In this document: positions 8,142 to 17,652 of the stretch, in pieces
Layout: every line of letters begins with the position of its first letter
Numbering within the stretch: position 1 is the stretch's first letter
The notes under the pieces: generated by a model
What the model saw: only the letters and a program-made list of their open reading frames with translations
What the model was told of the DNA's origin: nothing
Database searches by the model: none
Program-made: the position numbers and the translations under genes
Assembly (NCBI GenBank): GCA_947258845.1
Contig: CAMYJZ010000012.1
Location: 1 to 32,021, forward strand
DNA from: an uncultured Ectothiorhodospiraceae bacterium
GTDB lineage: Bacteria > Pseudomonadota > Gammaproteobacteria > UBA9214
Direction of reading: 5' to 3'
Length of the DNA stretch: 32,021 nucleotides

Positions 8142-10811
8142 TCAGAATGGCAATGACAGGCCGGGCTCGACCTGCAGCATCACGCGCCGGAATTCGTCCA
8201 TGATGCGCGTCAGGGCCGCCTGGTCATCCGCCTCGAAACGCAGCACCAGCACCGGCGTGGTGTTCGATGCACGCACCAGGCCCCAGCCATCCTCGAAGTC
8301 GGCCCGCAGGCCATCGATGGTGGAGACCCGGGCGCCCTCGAAGTGTGCACTGGCCAGCAGGCGCTCGATGAACCTGGGCGGCTCACCCTCCTGCATGGTG
8401 ACATTGAGTTCGGGCGTATTCACGCTGTCAGGCAGGCTGGCGAAGATCTCGGTGGCGGGACGCGCATCCTTGCCCAGGAGCTCAAGCAAACGCGCCGCGG
8501 CATACAGGCCGTCATCGAAACCGTACCAGCGCTCCTTGAAGAAGATATGGCCGCTCATCTCGCCGGCCAGCAGGGCCCCGGTCTCCTTGATCTTGGCCTT
8601 GATGAATGAATGGCCGGTCTTCCACATCAGGGGTTCACCGCCATGCTGACGGATAATACTGTCGACGAAGCGCGAACACTTCACGTCGTAAATGATCCGG
8701 CCGCCGGGGTTGCGATCCAGGATATCAGCGGCAAACAACATCAGCACCCGGTCCGCCCAGACGATATCACCCTCGGTGGTCACCACACCGAGCCGGTCAC
8801 CGTCGCCGTCGAAGGCCAGCCCGACATCGGCCCGGGCCTGTTTGACCGTTTCGATCAGGTCCTTGAGGTTCTCGGGCTTGCTCGGGTCGGGGTGATGGTT
8901 GGGGAAGTTGCCATCGACCTCGCAGTACAACTCGGTGACCTCGCAGCCGATGGCCTTCAGCAACTGCGGAGCGACGGCACCGGCGACACCGTTGCCACAG
9001 TCGATCACTACCTTGAGCGGCCGGTCCAGCCGGATATCACTGCGTATGCGCTCGATGTATTCGGGGATGATGTCCATCTCCTCGACCTCGCCCTGGCCGG
9101 ATATGAAATTGCCGGCCTCGATCCGCTCGCGCAGGTGCTGGATGGATTTTCCCGACAGGGTCTCGCCGTCGATCATGATCTTCAGGCCGTTGTAGTCCGG
9201 CGGGTTGTGGCTGCCGGTGACGATCACGCCCGTCTGGGTGTCGAGGTGGTTGGCGGCGAAGTACAGCACCGGGGTCGGCACCACGCCGATATCCTTGACG
9301 TCACAACCGGTTTCAAGCAGGCCGGCTACCAGGGCCTGCGCGAGCGCAGGACCGGACAGCCGGCCGTCGCGCCCGACCACAACGGTGTTGCGTCCCCGCT
9401 GGATGGCCTCACTGCCGATGGCGCGACCGATCTGCCTGACGGCCAGCGGCGTCAGGGTCTGATTTACAACACCGCGAATGTCATAGGCACGAAATATTGA
9501 TGCCTCCACCGTGACGTCTGTTGCTTCCTCCGACCCAAAATCCAGCGGGCCTTCCTCAACGACCATGCTGTCACCGTGCAAGGCTTCGTAGCCGGGCGAA
9601 AGCTCCTGCAGGCCGGTCTGCTGACCGGCCTCCGTGTCCGCAGGCTCCTCTTCCGCAGCTCCAGTCACCGCCTCCTCCGCCGCTTGCTGTAAAGAGTCAA
9701 GTTGTTCATCCCGGGCATGTGCAATATGATCGCGGGTCTGGGCAACACCGACAATGCGCGTCATGAACGCCATCGTTTCCTGCATCTCGCTCAGGCCACT
9801 GGGATATTCTCTCCGGGCCTGTCCATCCCGAACGTCCTTGGCAAGATTGACCAGGCTGATCTGGTCCTGGTTCAGGGCCCCTGACAGACGCCTGAACAAC
9901 ATCAGCGTGATCACGACCATTACGGCCGCCATGACCAGGAAGGCCGCCATCACCCACAAACCGGTCCTGGCCAGGAAGGCCGCGCTGCTCTGTGCCGGCC
10001 AGTAGGCGACCTGCCAGCGACTGCCCGTAACAGCGCTGACGGCAATCGGCTCCCCGTCCTTGTATTGTGCATCCCCGCGGTGATCTACCGTTGCCGGCGC
10101 ACCCTTGGCACCCGTCTGCTGCAATTCCAGGTAGCCGCTCATCTGGTGCGCACCGCCCAGGACACCGGCAAGCGCCTCACTGGAAAGCGACAGCCTGACC
10201 AGCCCGACCACGCCCCCACCTTGCGGATCCGTTACCCGCCGGATGATATTGATGTGCTCCTGAGGCGTATTCATCAGGTGAACCTCGGCCAGCGGCGGCT
10301 GTTCACGGCCCTCCGCCTCGCGCATCTGGGCCAGGGCCGCATAACTCAGGGGCGGTGTGGCTTCCGGGTTGGTCTGGTCGATACCGGGAGGCAGCAGTTG
10401 CACGTTGATGGCGGCCGGCAGCAACGTGACGAGTCGCGCCTCCTGCGCACGGAGGGCATCTTCATCCCGGGCCATCAGCAGTTCGGCGGTAGCCGGGGCA
10501 CGGGCCAGCCGCTCGATGCTGGAGCTGTAGAAATTTACCAGCGTCTCGACCTGCGCGGCAAACTGCCCGGTCAGCGTGGCGCTGTCCCGGTCGATGGTCC
10601 GCGAGATGTACATGGCGGAGAATTGAAAGATGAACAGGGTAAGCACCGCCAGCAACACCACGGCGGCAACCAGGATCTGCAGCCTGACCCCGGACAGGCT
10701 GGCACGCCGCACACTGATGACCGGTTTTGCCGGCGTGGCTCCGGCTCCCGGCGACGGTGTATCGTCCCTGGCCTGCTTGCGCTTGAAAAATACGGGTATT
10801 GTAAGCTTCAT
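8142..10811 (-). CDS. algC: Phosphomannomutase/phosphoglucomutase with N-terminal membrane sensor-like region
   Basis: Interconverts mannose- or glucose-6-phosphate and the 1-phosphates for polysaccharide and nucleotide-sugar synthesis. The 889-residue protein has two parts. The C-terminal 450 residues are a complete mutase: catalytic Ser534 in TGSHNP, metal loop DGDGDR at 668-673, sugar loop GEMSGH at 750-755 and phosphate loop RASNTTP at 847-853. The first 430 residues are an addition: a transmembrane helix at about 44-66, a roughly 215-residue segment that should be periplasmic, a second helix at about 285-306, a helical stretch resembling a HAMP-type linker and an acidic, Glu/Ala-rich linker. 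The short AlgC of P. aeruginosa lacks this; long forms are known in other gammaproteobacteria. The membrane part may sense or localise, but no known sensor motif is visible. Confidence 0.93.
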   Translation of the reverse strand: MKLTIPVFFKRKQARDDTPSPGAGATPAKPVISVRRASLSGVRLQILVAAVVLLAVLTLFIFQFSAMYISRTIDRDSATLTGQFAAQVETLVNFYSSSIERLARAPATAELLMARDEDALRAQEARLVTLLPAAINVQLLPPGIDQTNPEATPPLSYAALAQMREAEGREQPPLAEVHLMNTPQEHINIIRRVTDPQGGGVVGLVRLSLSSEALAGVLGGAHQMSGYLELQQTGAKGAPATVDHRGDAQYKDGEPIAVSAVTGSRWQVAYWPAQSSAAFLARTGLWVMAAFLVMAAVMVVITLMLFRRLSGALNQDQISLVNLAKDVRDGQARREYPSGLSEMQETMAFMTRIVGVAQTRDHIAHARDEQLDSLQQAAEEAVTGAAEEEPADTEAGQQTGLQELSPGYEALHGDSMVVEEGPLDFGSEEATDVTVEASIFRAYDIRGVVNQTLTPLAVRQIGRAIGSEAIQRGRNTVVVGRDGRLSGPALAQALVAGLLETGCDVKDIGVVPTPVLYFAANHLDTQTGVIVTGSHNPPDYNGLKIMIDGETLSGKSIQHLRERIEAGNFISGQGEVEEMDIIPEYIERIRSDIRLDRPLKVVIDCGNGVAGAVAPQLLKAIGCEVTELYCEVDGNFPNHHPDPSKPENLKDLIETVKQARADVGLAFDGDGDRLGVVTTEGDIVWADRVLMLFAADILDRNPGGRIIYDVKCSRFVDSIIRQHGGEPLMWKTGHSFIKAKIKETGALLAGEMSGHIFFKERWYGFDDGLYAAARLLELLGKDARPATEIFASLPDSVNTPELNVTMQEGEPPRFIERLLASAHFEGARVSTIDGLRADFEDGWGLVRASNTTPVLVLRFEADDQAALTRIMDEFRRVMLQVEPGLSLPF

Positions 10812-10868
10812 GGTGATTCCCGAATGGCCCTGGTGTGTTATCGACCGCCCGGTCCGATTACTAAGGGA

Positions 10869-11324
10869 TCAATGACGGCCGGTATGGCCAAAACCGCCCT
10901 CGCCACGCTGCGTGGCGCTGAATTCCTCGACCACCTCGAAATCGGCATGCACCACGGGCACGATCACCATCTGGGCGATGCGCTCGCCGGGTTGCACGGT
11001 GAACGATGCCTGACCACGGTTCCAGCAGGAGATAAACACCTGCCCCTGGTAATCCGAATCGATCAGTCCCACCAGGTTGCCCAGTACGATCCCGTGCTTG
11101 TGGCCCAGTCCGGAACGCGGCAGCAGCATGGCGGCCAGGCCGGGCTCCTGGATATGGATGGCCATGCCGGTCGGGATCAACTCGGCTTGGCCGGGCGCAA
11201 TCTCCAGGGGTGACTCGACACAGGCACGCATATCCATGCCGGCCGCACCGTCGGTGGCGTAGTGCGGCATCGGAAATTCATCACCCAGTCGCGGGTCCAG
11301 TATCCTAAGCTGAATCTTTTGCAT
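10869..11324 (-). CDS. dut: Deoxyuridine 5'-triphosphate nucleotidohydrolase (dUTPase)
   Basis: Hydrolyses dUTP to dUMP and pyrophosphate, keeping uracil out of DNA and feeding thymidylate synthesis; a homotrimer. The 151-residue sequence shows the five family motifs in order: [48 protein letters not shown] and the C-terminal P-loop-like [12 protein letters not shown] that closes over the substrate. The start at 11324 overlaps the end of coaBC by 20 bases, so the two are probably translationally coupled; algC starts 57 bases downstream. Confidence 0.97.
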   Translation of the reverse strand: MQKIQLRILDPRLGDEFPMPHYATDGAAGMDMRACVESPLEIAPGQAELIPTGMAIHIQEPGLAAMLLPRSGLGHKHGIVLGNLVGLIDSDYQGQVFISCWNRGQASFTVQPGERIAQMVIVPVVHADFEVVEEFSATQRGEGGFGHTGRH

Positions 11325-12546
11325 GCAGTTTGATTACCTTGTCCTTGTTTACTTTGGCCTGGTAGCGCTCTGCCAGCAGTGCCACCAGTTGCCGCGCCAG
11401 GCGAGCCTTGCGGGTCCGTCCGAGCTGCTGTTGACCCCCTTCCCAGAAGACCTGCAGGGCATTGTCATCCACCTCGAAGCCCAGGCCCGGGCCAACGCGA
11501 TTCGCGGCAACCATATCCAGCGATTTGGCGCGCAGCTTTTTGCGTGCATTCGCCTCCAGCGCATCGGTCTCGGCTGCAAAGCCCAGTGTGAACGGCGGTT
11601 CCGGCAGGGCGGCGACGGCGGCCAGGATATCGGGATTGGGTTCCAGCGCCAGGCTCATCCCGGCGGCGGACTTCTTGAGCTTCTGTCCGGCCACACTCCG
11701 CGGCCGGTAATCCGCAACGGCAGCGGCAGCGATAAATATATCCGTGTCCGCAACCTGTTCCATCACGGCAGCATACATCTGTTCCGCCGTCTCCACCGGG
11801 ATGCCTTCCACCCGCTCCGGCAACGCCAGTGCAACCGGCCCGGTGACCAGTGTGACCCGCGCCCCGGCCTCGGCCGCCGCGTCTGCAAGGGCATAGCCCA
11901 TTTTGCCCGAACTGCGATTGCTGATATAGCGCACCGGGTCGATGGGCTCGCGCGTCGGCCCGGCGGTCACCAGCACCCGGCGACCGGCCAGGGCGCCTCC
12001 CTGGAACAGCCCGTCCAGGTGGTGAGCCAGTTCCTCCGGCTCGAGCATGCGTCCCGGTCCGGTCTCGCCGCAGGCCTGGCTGCCCGTGGCGGGCCCCAGC
12101 ACCTGCACCCGGCGGGCGCGCAAGGTCGCCAGATTGTCCCGGGTGGCCGGCTGCTGCCACATGGCACGGTTCATCGCCGGTGCCACGGCCAGCGGCGCCT
12201 CGCAGGCCAGGCAGACCGCCGCCAGCAGGTCATCGGCGCGGCCCTGCACCAGCCGGGCCATGAAATCCGCCGTGGCCGGCGCCACCAGCAGGGCATCGGC
12301 CCAGCGGGCCAGCTCGATATGCCCCATGGCCGCCTCGGCCCGGGGATCCAGCAGGTCGCTGTGCACCGGCTGACCGGATAGCGCCTGCAGGGTCAGCGGG
12401 GTGATGAACTCCCGGGCCGCGGCCGTCATCACCACCCGCACCTCGGCGCCCCGCTCGCGCAGGTGCCGGACCAGTTCGGCACTCTTGTAGGCGGCGATCC
12501 CGCCGGTGACGCCCAGCAGGATGTGTTTGCCGGATAAGGTATTCAT
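11305..12546 (-). CDS. coaBC: Bifunctional phosphopantothenoylcysteine decarboxylase/phosphopantothenate-cysteine ligase
   Basis: Two consecutive steps of coenzyme A synthesis. The 413-residue protein begins with an FMN-binding decarboxylase domain (residues 1-about 180): catalytic His76 in MGHIELA, PAMN at 122-125, and the substrate clamp around Cys158 ([13 protein letters not shown]). The ligase domain follows: [20 protein letters not shown] (189-209), [14 protein letters not shown] and the lysine-rich KLKK at 288-291. An upstream in-frame ATG at 12585 would add 13 unrelated residues; ATG 12546 matches the usual short lead into [18 protein letters not shown]. It is divergent from radC and overlaps dut. 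Confidence 0.96.
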   Translation of the reverse strand: MNTLSGKHILLGVTGGIAAYKSAELVRHLRERGAEVRVVMTAAAREFITPLTLQALSGQPVHSDLLDPRAEAAMGHIELARWADALLVAPATADFMARLVQGRADDLLAAVCLACEAPLAVAPAMNRAMWQQPATRDNLATLRARRVQVLGPATGSQACGETGPGRMLEPEELAHHLDGLFQGGALAGRRVLVTAGPTREPIDPVRYISNRSSGKMGYALADAAAEAGARVTLVTGPVALALPERVEGIPVETAEQMYAAVMEQVADTDIFIAAAAVADYRPRSVAGQKLKKSAAGMSLALEPNPDILAAVAALPEPPFTLGFAAETDALEANARKKLRAKSLDMVAANRVGPGLGFEVDDNALQVFWEGGQQQLGRTRKARLARQLVALLAERYQAKVNKDKVIKLHAKDSA

Positions 12547-12616
12547 TAGAAGGCAGTTTAACAGAAGACCCCGAACTGCGGACATGGGCCGGTGGTCACG
12601 GATAGCGAAAAGTCCC

Positions 12617-12643
12617 CACCGCCGGGTCGCGGAGTGCGCAGAG
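12617..12643 (+). repeat. Degenerate copy of CACCGCGGAGACGCGGAG-type repeat
   Basis: Matches the 27-base unit at 20540-20566 at 23 of 27 positions. It is in the plus orientation and forms an imperfect inverted pair with the copy at 12731-12758. Confidence 0.65.
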
Positions 12644-12730
12644 TAATGACATAAGGGCCCGGGAAATTCTTACAGCAGAACGGGTGTTTTGCTGCTATTG
12701 CCGTGTGTTGCCATGGCATTAGGCTTTATC

Positions 12731-12758
12731 CTCTGCGTCCTCCGCGCCTCCGCGGTTG
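12731..12758 (-). repeat. Inverted copy of CACCGCGGAGACGCGGAG-type repeat
   Basis: Reads CTCTGCGTCCTCCGCG then CCTCCGCGGTTG, the reverse complement of the unit at 20540. Most positions match the copy at 20846-20872. Confidence 0.75.
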
Positions 12759-12813
12759 GTCGTTCACATTCAGGTCCAGCCGGCCGCGTTAATTCAGGAT
12801 CAGGGAGGCCGTC

Positions 12814-13491
12814 ATGCACACCATCCGCGACTGGCCGGCCTCTGAAAGGCCGCGTGAAAGGCTCCTCAACCACGGCCCGGCCGCCCTGTCGGACGCCGAA
12901 CTGCTTGCCATCATCCTGCGCACCGGTGTCAACGGCAAGACCGCCGTCGACCTGGCCCGGGAACTGCTGCAGGCCTTCGGGGGGCTACGCCCCCTGCTGG
13001 AGGCAGACCGGCGCCGCTTCTGTGATATGCACGGGCTGGGCACGGCGACCTATGTGCAGGTGCAGGCGCTGCTGGAAATGGCGCGCCGCCACCTGCAGGC
13101 GCAGCTGCAGCGCGAGGATGTCCTGGAAAACCCCGACATGACACGCCATTACCTTGTCAGTCGCCTGCGCCACTACCGGCACGAGGTCTTTGCCTGCCTG
13201 TTCCTGGACAACCGTCACCGGGTGATTGCCTTCGAGGAACTGTTTCGCGGCACCATCGATGGTGCCAGCGTGCATCCGCGTGAAGTCGTCAGGCAGGCAC
13301 TGCTGCACAATGCCGCCGCGGTGATCCTCGCACACAACCACCCCTCCGGCGTGGCCGAACCCAGCCGCGCCGATATCCAGCTCACCCGCCGCCTGGTCGA
13401 TGCCCTCGGACTGATGGATATCCGGGTACTCGACCACCTGGTAATCGGTGACGGCGCGGGAACATCGCTGGCAGAGCGCGGCCTGCTGTAA
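12814..13491 (+). CDS. radC: RadC/UPF0758 family JAB1-MPN domain protein
   Basis: A 225-residue protein. It starts with the conserved [15 protein letters not shown] stretch and a helix-hairpin-helix-like region ([14 protein letters not shown], residues 25-38), followed by the MPN/JAB metal-binding motif His174, His176 and Asp187 in HNHPSGV...SRAD. The family was named for a DNA-repair phenotype that was later traced to another gene; its real role is unresolved, and a metallohydrolase activity is plausible. Length is normal. It is divergent from coaBC, as in Pseudomonas, and convergent with the sucrose synthase gene, leaving six bases between stops. Confidence 0.95.
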   Translation: MHTIRDWPASERPRERLLNHGPAALSDAELLAIILRTGVNGKTAVDLARELLQAFGGLRPLLEADRRRFCDMHGLGTATYVQVQALLEMARRHLQAQLQREDVLENPDMTRHYLVSRLRHYRHEVFACLFLDNRHRVIAFEELFRGTIDGASVHPREVVRQALLHNAAAVILAHNHPSGVAEPSRADIQLTRRLVDALGLMDIRVLDHLVIGDGAGTSLAERGLL

Positions 13492-13497
13492 AAGGGG

Positions 13498-15903
13498 CTA
13501 ATCCGACATGGCCCGTGCCAGGGGGCGGTATTGCAGGCTGTAGAACATTTCGAGGTAGCGCCGCAGTTCATCACGCTCCAGATCGGTCACGTAATGCCAG
13601 AAACCATAGACGCGTGACAGGGTCATCAGGCGTTCGGCATAGCCCTTCCAGGTGTAACGTTTATTGACCCGCTCCAGCGCCGCCACCGAGACACGCTCCC
13701 ATTCAGCCGGCCGCTCCCGGCAGCATGCGAAGAACTCCGCCATGCGCTGCGCCGCTTCCGCCCCGTAATTGGGATTGATATGGAAACCGGAAATATTATC
13801 CTCGATGATCTCCAGCGGCCCGCCAAAACAGGTAGCAAAGGTCGGCAGACCGGTACTCATCGCCTCGATCACGGTCAGGCCGAACGCCTCGAACAGGGCC
13901 GGCTGAACGAAGGCGCCACGCGTATCGGCAATCACCCGGTAGAGTTCGCCGGCAAAGGCCTTGTCAAGATACATCCCCAGCCAGCGGACCTGGCCGTCCA
14001 GACCGTACTCATCCATGAGCCGGTGCATTTTCAGAATCTGCTCGTATTCCTCCGCGTTGCTGGACCTGGCAGGATCCACGTGCCCGGCAACCACGACCAG
14101 GTTTGTTTCCTCGCGAAGCTCAGGGCATTTGGCGTACCACTCGACCAGCCCGGTAATGTTCTTGATCTGGTCCATGCGCGCCATGGTGAACAACAACGGT
14201 TTGCCGGTATCAAACAGGACGCCTCGTATGTCACCGCCGTCCGCGGCGAACAGGAGATCACGAATGTCCTCATCGCAATGAGCAAGACGCAAGTCGGACT
14301 CGGTGTACGGGAAGTAGATCTCATCGTCCGCGCCGGGCGAGACGATGTTGAACTTCGGGTCGAACACGTCGATACCATGAACCACGCGATACAGGCCAGG
14401 CATCGTATAAGCATTGTGCGCCTCATACTGCCCGACACTGTCACCCGTGCCGGCAATCTCCTGGTAGGTGGAGGTAATGATAAAATCGGCCGTATTCATG
14501 GCAATCAGGTCGGCAGTGAACTGGCAGGAAAAGTGGTAATGATCGTCGTTTTCGCGCCAGTACAGATCTGAATACAAATACTTGGTCTTTTCCAGGGCAT
14601 GCGCGATATTGCACTGCGTCACGCCAAGTCGCTGCGACAGCAGCGATGCCACCAGGTTGCCGTCGGAATAGTTACCTATGATAAAATCAGGCCGGCCTCC
14701 CAGATCAGCCAGTATTTCGCGCTCGACGTCATGGCTGAAGCGTTCCAGATACGGCCAGATCTCAAAGCGTGATATCCAGCGCGGCACGATCTTGCCGCCC
14801 GGATCCAGAAAAGGGACTCGCAGGATCCGCGCATTACGCGTTCCGGTAACGGGTTCAATGCGCTGATCGCAGGTCGTACCCTCGGCCTCGGGTATCAGAC
14901 GAGTCACCACCAGAATGCGCGGATCGATATCCAGCCCCTGCTCCTGCAGGCTGTTGTGCATGGCCCGTTCCAGGGCGCGCACCTGGTCGAGGATATAGAC
15001 CACCTGGCCACCGGTATCCGGACGGCCCAGCACATCGCTCTGCCCGAACCAGCCATGCGGCGACAGTATCGCAATGGAAAAGATCATCGGGATATTCTGC
15101 AGGAACTGTTCCAGACCGGAAGGTGACGGTGCCTCGAGCACATCCAGCAGGAGTTCCATGTAGGCCCTGATTCGCCCCGCATCCCTGCCCCAGCCGGGTT
15201 CGAAGCCCAGGGCACGCAAACGCGGCGCCAGTTCCGCCCAGCTTGTTTCGGCCGGCACCGACATCAGGACCTCTTCCGCCTGCCGCAGAGCCGAGCGCAA
15301 CTTGGTCACATCATCGACCGACTCGTTGAGCATCAGCGTCTGCTGCTGGTAGCGGTGTACGCGCAGAAAATCAAGCAGCAGGCGGCTGCCCTTGCCACTG
15401 TCCTCGAACAACTGGCTGGAAAGACGCCGATTGAGGAATTCCACGCCGCGTCCGATAGAGCGCGTCTCGTGCATCTTCGGTGAACCGCGCAGAAACGGCT
15501 CGAGGTCGATCTCCAGTATGTGTTCTGCTGAGACCTGCCGGTCATCAACGAGACGCTCCTTTACGTACAGGAACTGGCCTACGGGGATTTCCTCGACCAT
15601 CATTGTATTGCCGTGCAACCGCAGATAACGCCAGCGACCGACCCTGACTCGCAAGGCAACATAAAGCCGGTCGGCATCGATAACCGCTTCCTGGGTCGCC
15701 TGCACCATATGGTCCAGCGGGGTTCCGGCAAGACAGGCGCCCGTGGCAGACTCACATAGCCTGGCAAAGGCATTATGCACCTCGTCACGCAGCAACAAGG
15801 GCTTGCCGAGATCCTGCAAACGGAGGAGCACGAGGTGTGCGTGGGTGCGCTCTTCACTGAAGTAGCGCTGCAGGGATCCAAGGAATTCCCGTTCCAGCGT
15901 CAT
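13498..15903 (-). CDS. Sucrose synthase
   Basis: A GT-B family 4 glycosyltransferase that reversibly makes sucrose from NDP-glucose and fructose; in bacteria it often works in the cleavage direction with ADP. The 801-residue length fits. The N-terminal 270 residues are the sucrose-synthase-specific region; the first GT-B half starts at [10 protein letters not shown] and holds [15 protein letters not shown] at 293-307, with HALEKTKY and [17 protein letters not shown] in the middle. The EX7E nucleotide-sugar motif is Glu672 to Glu680 in [10 protein letters not shown]. The frame is open to 16026, but that part overlaps the fructokinase gene; ATG 15903, preceded by a G-rich ribosome site, is the natural start. 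It overlaps the fructokinase stop by four bases (ATGA) and is last in the operon. Confidence 0.95.
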   Translation of the reverse strand: MTLEREFLGSLQRYFSEERTHAHLVLLRLQDLGKPLLLRDEVHNAFARLCESATGACLAGTPLDHMVQATQEAVIDADRLYVALRVRVGRWRYLRLHGNTMMVEEIPVGQFLYVKERLVDDRQVSAEHILEIDLEPFLRGSPKMHETRSIGRGVEFLNRRLSSQLFEDSGKGSRLLLDFLRVHRYQQQTLMLNESVDDVTKLRSALRQAEEVLMSVPAETSWAELAPRLRALGFEPGWGRDAGRIRAYMELLLDVLEAPSPSGLEQFLQNIPMIFSIAILSPHGWFGQSDVLGRPDTGGQVVYILDQVRALERAMHNSLQEQGLDIDPRILVVTRLIPEAEGTTCDQRIEPVTGTRNARILRVPFLDPGGKIVPRWISRFEIWPYLERFSHDVEREILADLGGRPDFIIGNYSDGNLVASLLSQRLGVTQCNIAHALEKTKYLYSDLYWRENDDHYHFSCQFTADLIAMNTADFIITSTYQEIAGTGDSVGQYEAHNAYTMPGLYRVVHGIDVFDPKFNIVSPGADDEIYFPYTESDLRLAHCDEDIRDLLFAADGGDIRGVLFDTGKPLLFTMARMDQIKNITGLVEWYAKCPELREETNLVVVAGHVDPARSSNAEEYEQILKMHRLMDEYGLDGQVRWLGMYLDKAFAGELYRVIADTRGAFVQPALFEAFGLTVIEAMSTGLPTFATCFGGPLEIIEDNISGFHINPNYGAEAAQRMAEFFACCRERPAEWERVSVAALERVNKRYTWKGYAERLMTLSRVYGFWHYVTDLERDELRRYLEMFYSLQYRPLARAMSD

Positions 15904-16790
15904 ACAAGCCCCCAGTCTGCAATAAACGGCTGATAGAAGCCCGGGTCCTCGACAATCGCGCCGCGGCAGGCGACGATGGCGGAGGCAAAGGCCTGTGAGC
16001 GCTCCAGCGTCTGGCGGTATGGCCATCCCCGCAACACACCCAGTATGAGAACACTGGTCAGCGCGTCACCGGCACCGACGGTATCCACCATCCCGGCCAC
16101 GGGTTGCGGTGTGACCCGGAACCTGTCAGTGCCGGCAGTCAGCAATTCCGCACCGGCTGCACCCCGGGTAAGCACCAGCACTTGCAAGCCGGCATCCGCC
16201 ATCAATTGCTGCATACGGCTGGAATCATCCCTGCCGTCCGGTACCAGCTGCAACAATTCCTCGTCGTTCAGCTTGGCCAGCCAGGCGCCGTCGAGCAGAT
16301 CCAGCACCTGCTCGTGCTGCCACCAGGGGCTGCGCAGGTTGACATCGACCAGGCGTCTGCTGGTGTAGCGCGCACAAAGATATGCCAGTGTCTGTGCAGA
16401 AACAGGACTCCTGGCCGCCAGGCTGCCATGGTAGAACAGCGCGGTCTCCGGGATCGGCGGCAACGCGTCACGTTCAATGTAGTCATAGGCCTGGTCAGGG
16501 ATGATATCGAAGCTGTGGCCGGTGCCGGACAGGGTAATTGTGACCTTGCCGGTCGGGTGAGACGAATCCAGCTGCAGGCCAGAGGTATCCATGCCATGCC
16601 TGTGCATGGCATCCCTAACCCTGTGACCGAGGGGATCATCGCCGACCCTGGAGATGAATAAAGGTGCCAGGCCAAAACCCTGCAGATGCCAGGCCACGTT
16701 GAACGGCGCGCCACCGAGTATCGCCTGACCATCCGGGAAACAGTCATACAAGACCTCGCCGAAAATGAGCGGCCTTTCGTTATCAACCAT
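15900..16790 (-). CDS. Fructokinase (PfkB family)
   Basis: A 296-residue ribokinase-like sugar kinase. Residues 26-34 (GGAPFNVAW) are the N-terminal PfkB signature and [11 protein letters not shown] at 236-246 is the C-terminal one, with Asp242 as catalytic base. Length and motifs suit fructokinase, and the position between sucrose-phosphatase and sucrose synthase strongly supports fructose as substrate: it would return fructose released by sucrose cleavage to fructose-6-phosphate. Similar placements are known in nitrifiers and halotolerant methanotrophs (sps-spp-fruK). Overlaps spp by eight bases at its start and sucrose synthase by four at its end. Confidence 0.92.
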   Translation of the reverse strand: MVDNERPLIFGEVLYDCFPDGQAILGGAPFNVAWHLQGFGLAPLFISRVGDDPLGHRVRDAMHRHGMDTSGLQLDSSHPTGKVTITLSGTGHSFDIIPDQAYDYIERDALPPIPETALFYHGSLAARSPVSAQTLAYLCARYTSRRLVDVNLRSPWWQHEQVLDLLDGAWLAKLNDEELLQLVPDGRDDSSRMQQLMADAGLQVLVLTRGAAGAELLTAGTDRFRVTPQPVAGMVDTVGAGDALTSVLILGVLRGWPYRQTLERSQAFASAIVACRGAIVEDPGFYQPFIADWGLV

Positions 16791-17652
16791 TGGCAGGCAC
16801 CGTAGCGGTGACGCCCGTCAACCAGTCGCGAATTTCCGGCCGGTAATGCACTACACCTTCCAGCACACCTGCCGTGTAATTGCCGTTCATATCGATCAGC
16901 CCTCCCTGCGCGATGTACAGGGCATCTGCGTGTCCCCGCTCGCTGGCCTGAGCCAGCGCCTCGAGACGCACCTCCGGGCTCGCATTGGCAACCAGCACGG
17001 CCGGGATCTCGCTGACCAGCACTGGCAGGTCATTGCCACTGTCGCCCGCGAACACGGTATCGGCCAGCGTAAAGCCGTTGCGTTGCATCAAAAACGATAT
17101 CGCATTTTTTTTGCCGGCGCTGGCCGGCAGCACATCCAGCAAACCGATCCCGCGCGGCTCATCGATGCTCCAGACGAGGCTTGCCCTGACGCCACAGGCC
17201 TCGAGACGCTGGCGGATATCGCGCGACAGCGTATCAGTGTCGGCATACAGCGGTACATAAAAGCTTAACTTGTGCAGGTTCTGCTTTGCCGGCTCCTGCC
17301 GGGACAGATCCACTATATCGAGCAACAGCTTCCCGAGGTCGCTGCGCCCCATGCCAGCCCAGTCGGGGGCGATCTTCTGCTGCCATTCAGGCCAGGGATG
17401 CCAGTCATTCGAGCGGACCTCGTAAATCGTGGTTCCGACATCGCCGATGACATAATCAGGCCCTGGCAGGGAATAATTGGCCATGGCCTCGCAGACCAGC
17501 TGCCGGTCGCGCCCGGTCACATACACCAGCGTCACTTCCGGCCTGGCTGCCAGTGCAGCAAACCGGCTGCGCGCACCATCTGATTCCGGTTGCGGCCCGT
17601 TCGGCAGAACGGTGCGGTCGAGATCCGTGCATAGCAGCAAGCGCATGCTCAT
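16783..17652 (-). CDS. Sucrose-6-phosphate phosphatase (HAD family)
   Basis: A 289-residue HAD hydrolase that would dephosphorylate sucrose-6F-phosphate to sucrose. All four HAD motifs are intact: Asp10 and Asp12 in CTDLDRTVL, Thr46 in VTGRDRQ, Lys181 in SAGKKNA, and the acidic motif GDSGND at 203-208. A cap domain sits between (about 85-165). The start is ATG 17652, which overlaps the sps stop in an ATGA junction; ATG 17646 is an alternative two codons in. Position directly after sps makes the assignment firm. Confidence 0.93.
   Translation of the reverse strand: MSMRLLLCTDLDRTVLPNGPQPESDGARSRFAALAARPEVTLVYVTGRDRQLVCEAMANYSLPGPDYVIGDVGTTIYEVRSNDWHPWPEWQQKIAPDWAGMGRSDLGKLLLDIVDLSRQEPAKQNLHKLSFYVPLYADTDTLSRDIRQRLEACGVRASLVWSIDEPRGIGLLDVLPASAGKKNAISFLMQRNGFTLADTVFAGDSGNDLPVLVSEIPAVLVANASPEVRLEALAQASERGHADALYIAQGGLIDMNGNYTAGVLEGVVHYRPEIRDWLTGVTATVPANG

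Larger units (their letters stand above)
12547..12813. other. Divergent intergenic region between coaBC and radC
   Basis: About 270 bases without a gene. It carries two inverted copies of the GC-rich 27-base repeat (listed separately) about 90 bases apart, with an AT-richer middle section. Promoters for both divergent genes must lie here or within the repeats, but I see no pair of boxes close to consensus. AGGGAGG at 12802-12808 is the radC ribosome site, five bases before ATG 12814. Confidence 0.5.

Noticed and set aside
8610-9500. 296-codon plus-strand frame opposite the algC mutase domain
   Set aside because: The minus strand holds the catalytic mutase motifs; the antisense translation has no recognisable pattern.
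10065-11213. Long plus-strand open frame opposite algC and dut
   Set aside because: Gly/Gln/Arg/His-rich translation and complete overlap with two certain genes; a shadow frame from GC-rich third positions.
11323-12381. 352-codon plus-strand frame opposite coaBC
   Set aside because: Same reasoning: antisense to an unmistakable gene, with biased composition and no motif.
15904-16026. N-terminal extension of sucrose synthase
   Set aside because: It overlaps the fructokinase gene out of frame, and its sequence is Arg-rich; ATG 15903 with a G-rich ribosome site gives a normal sucrose synthase length.
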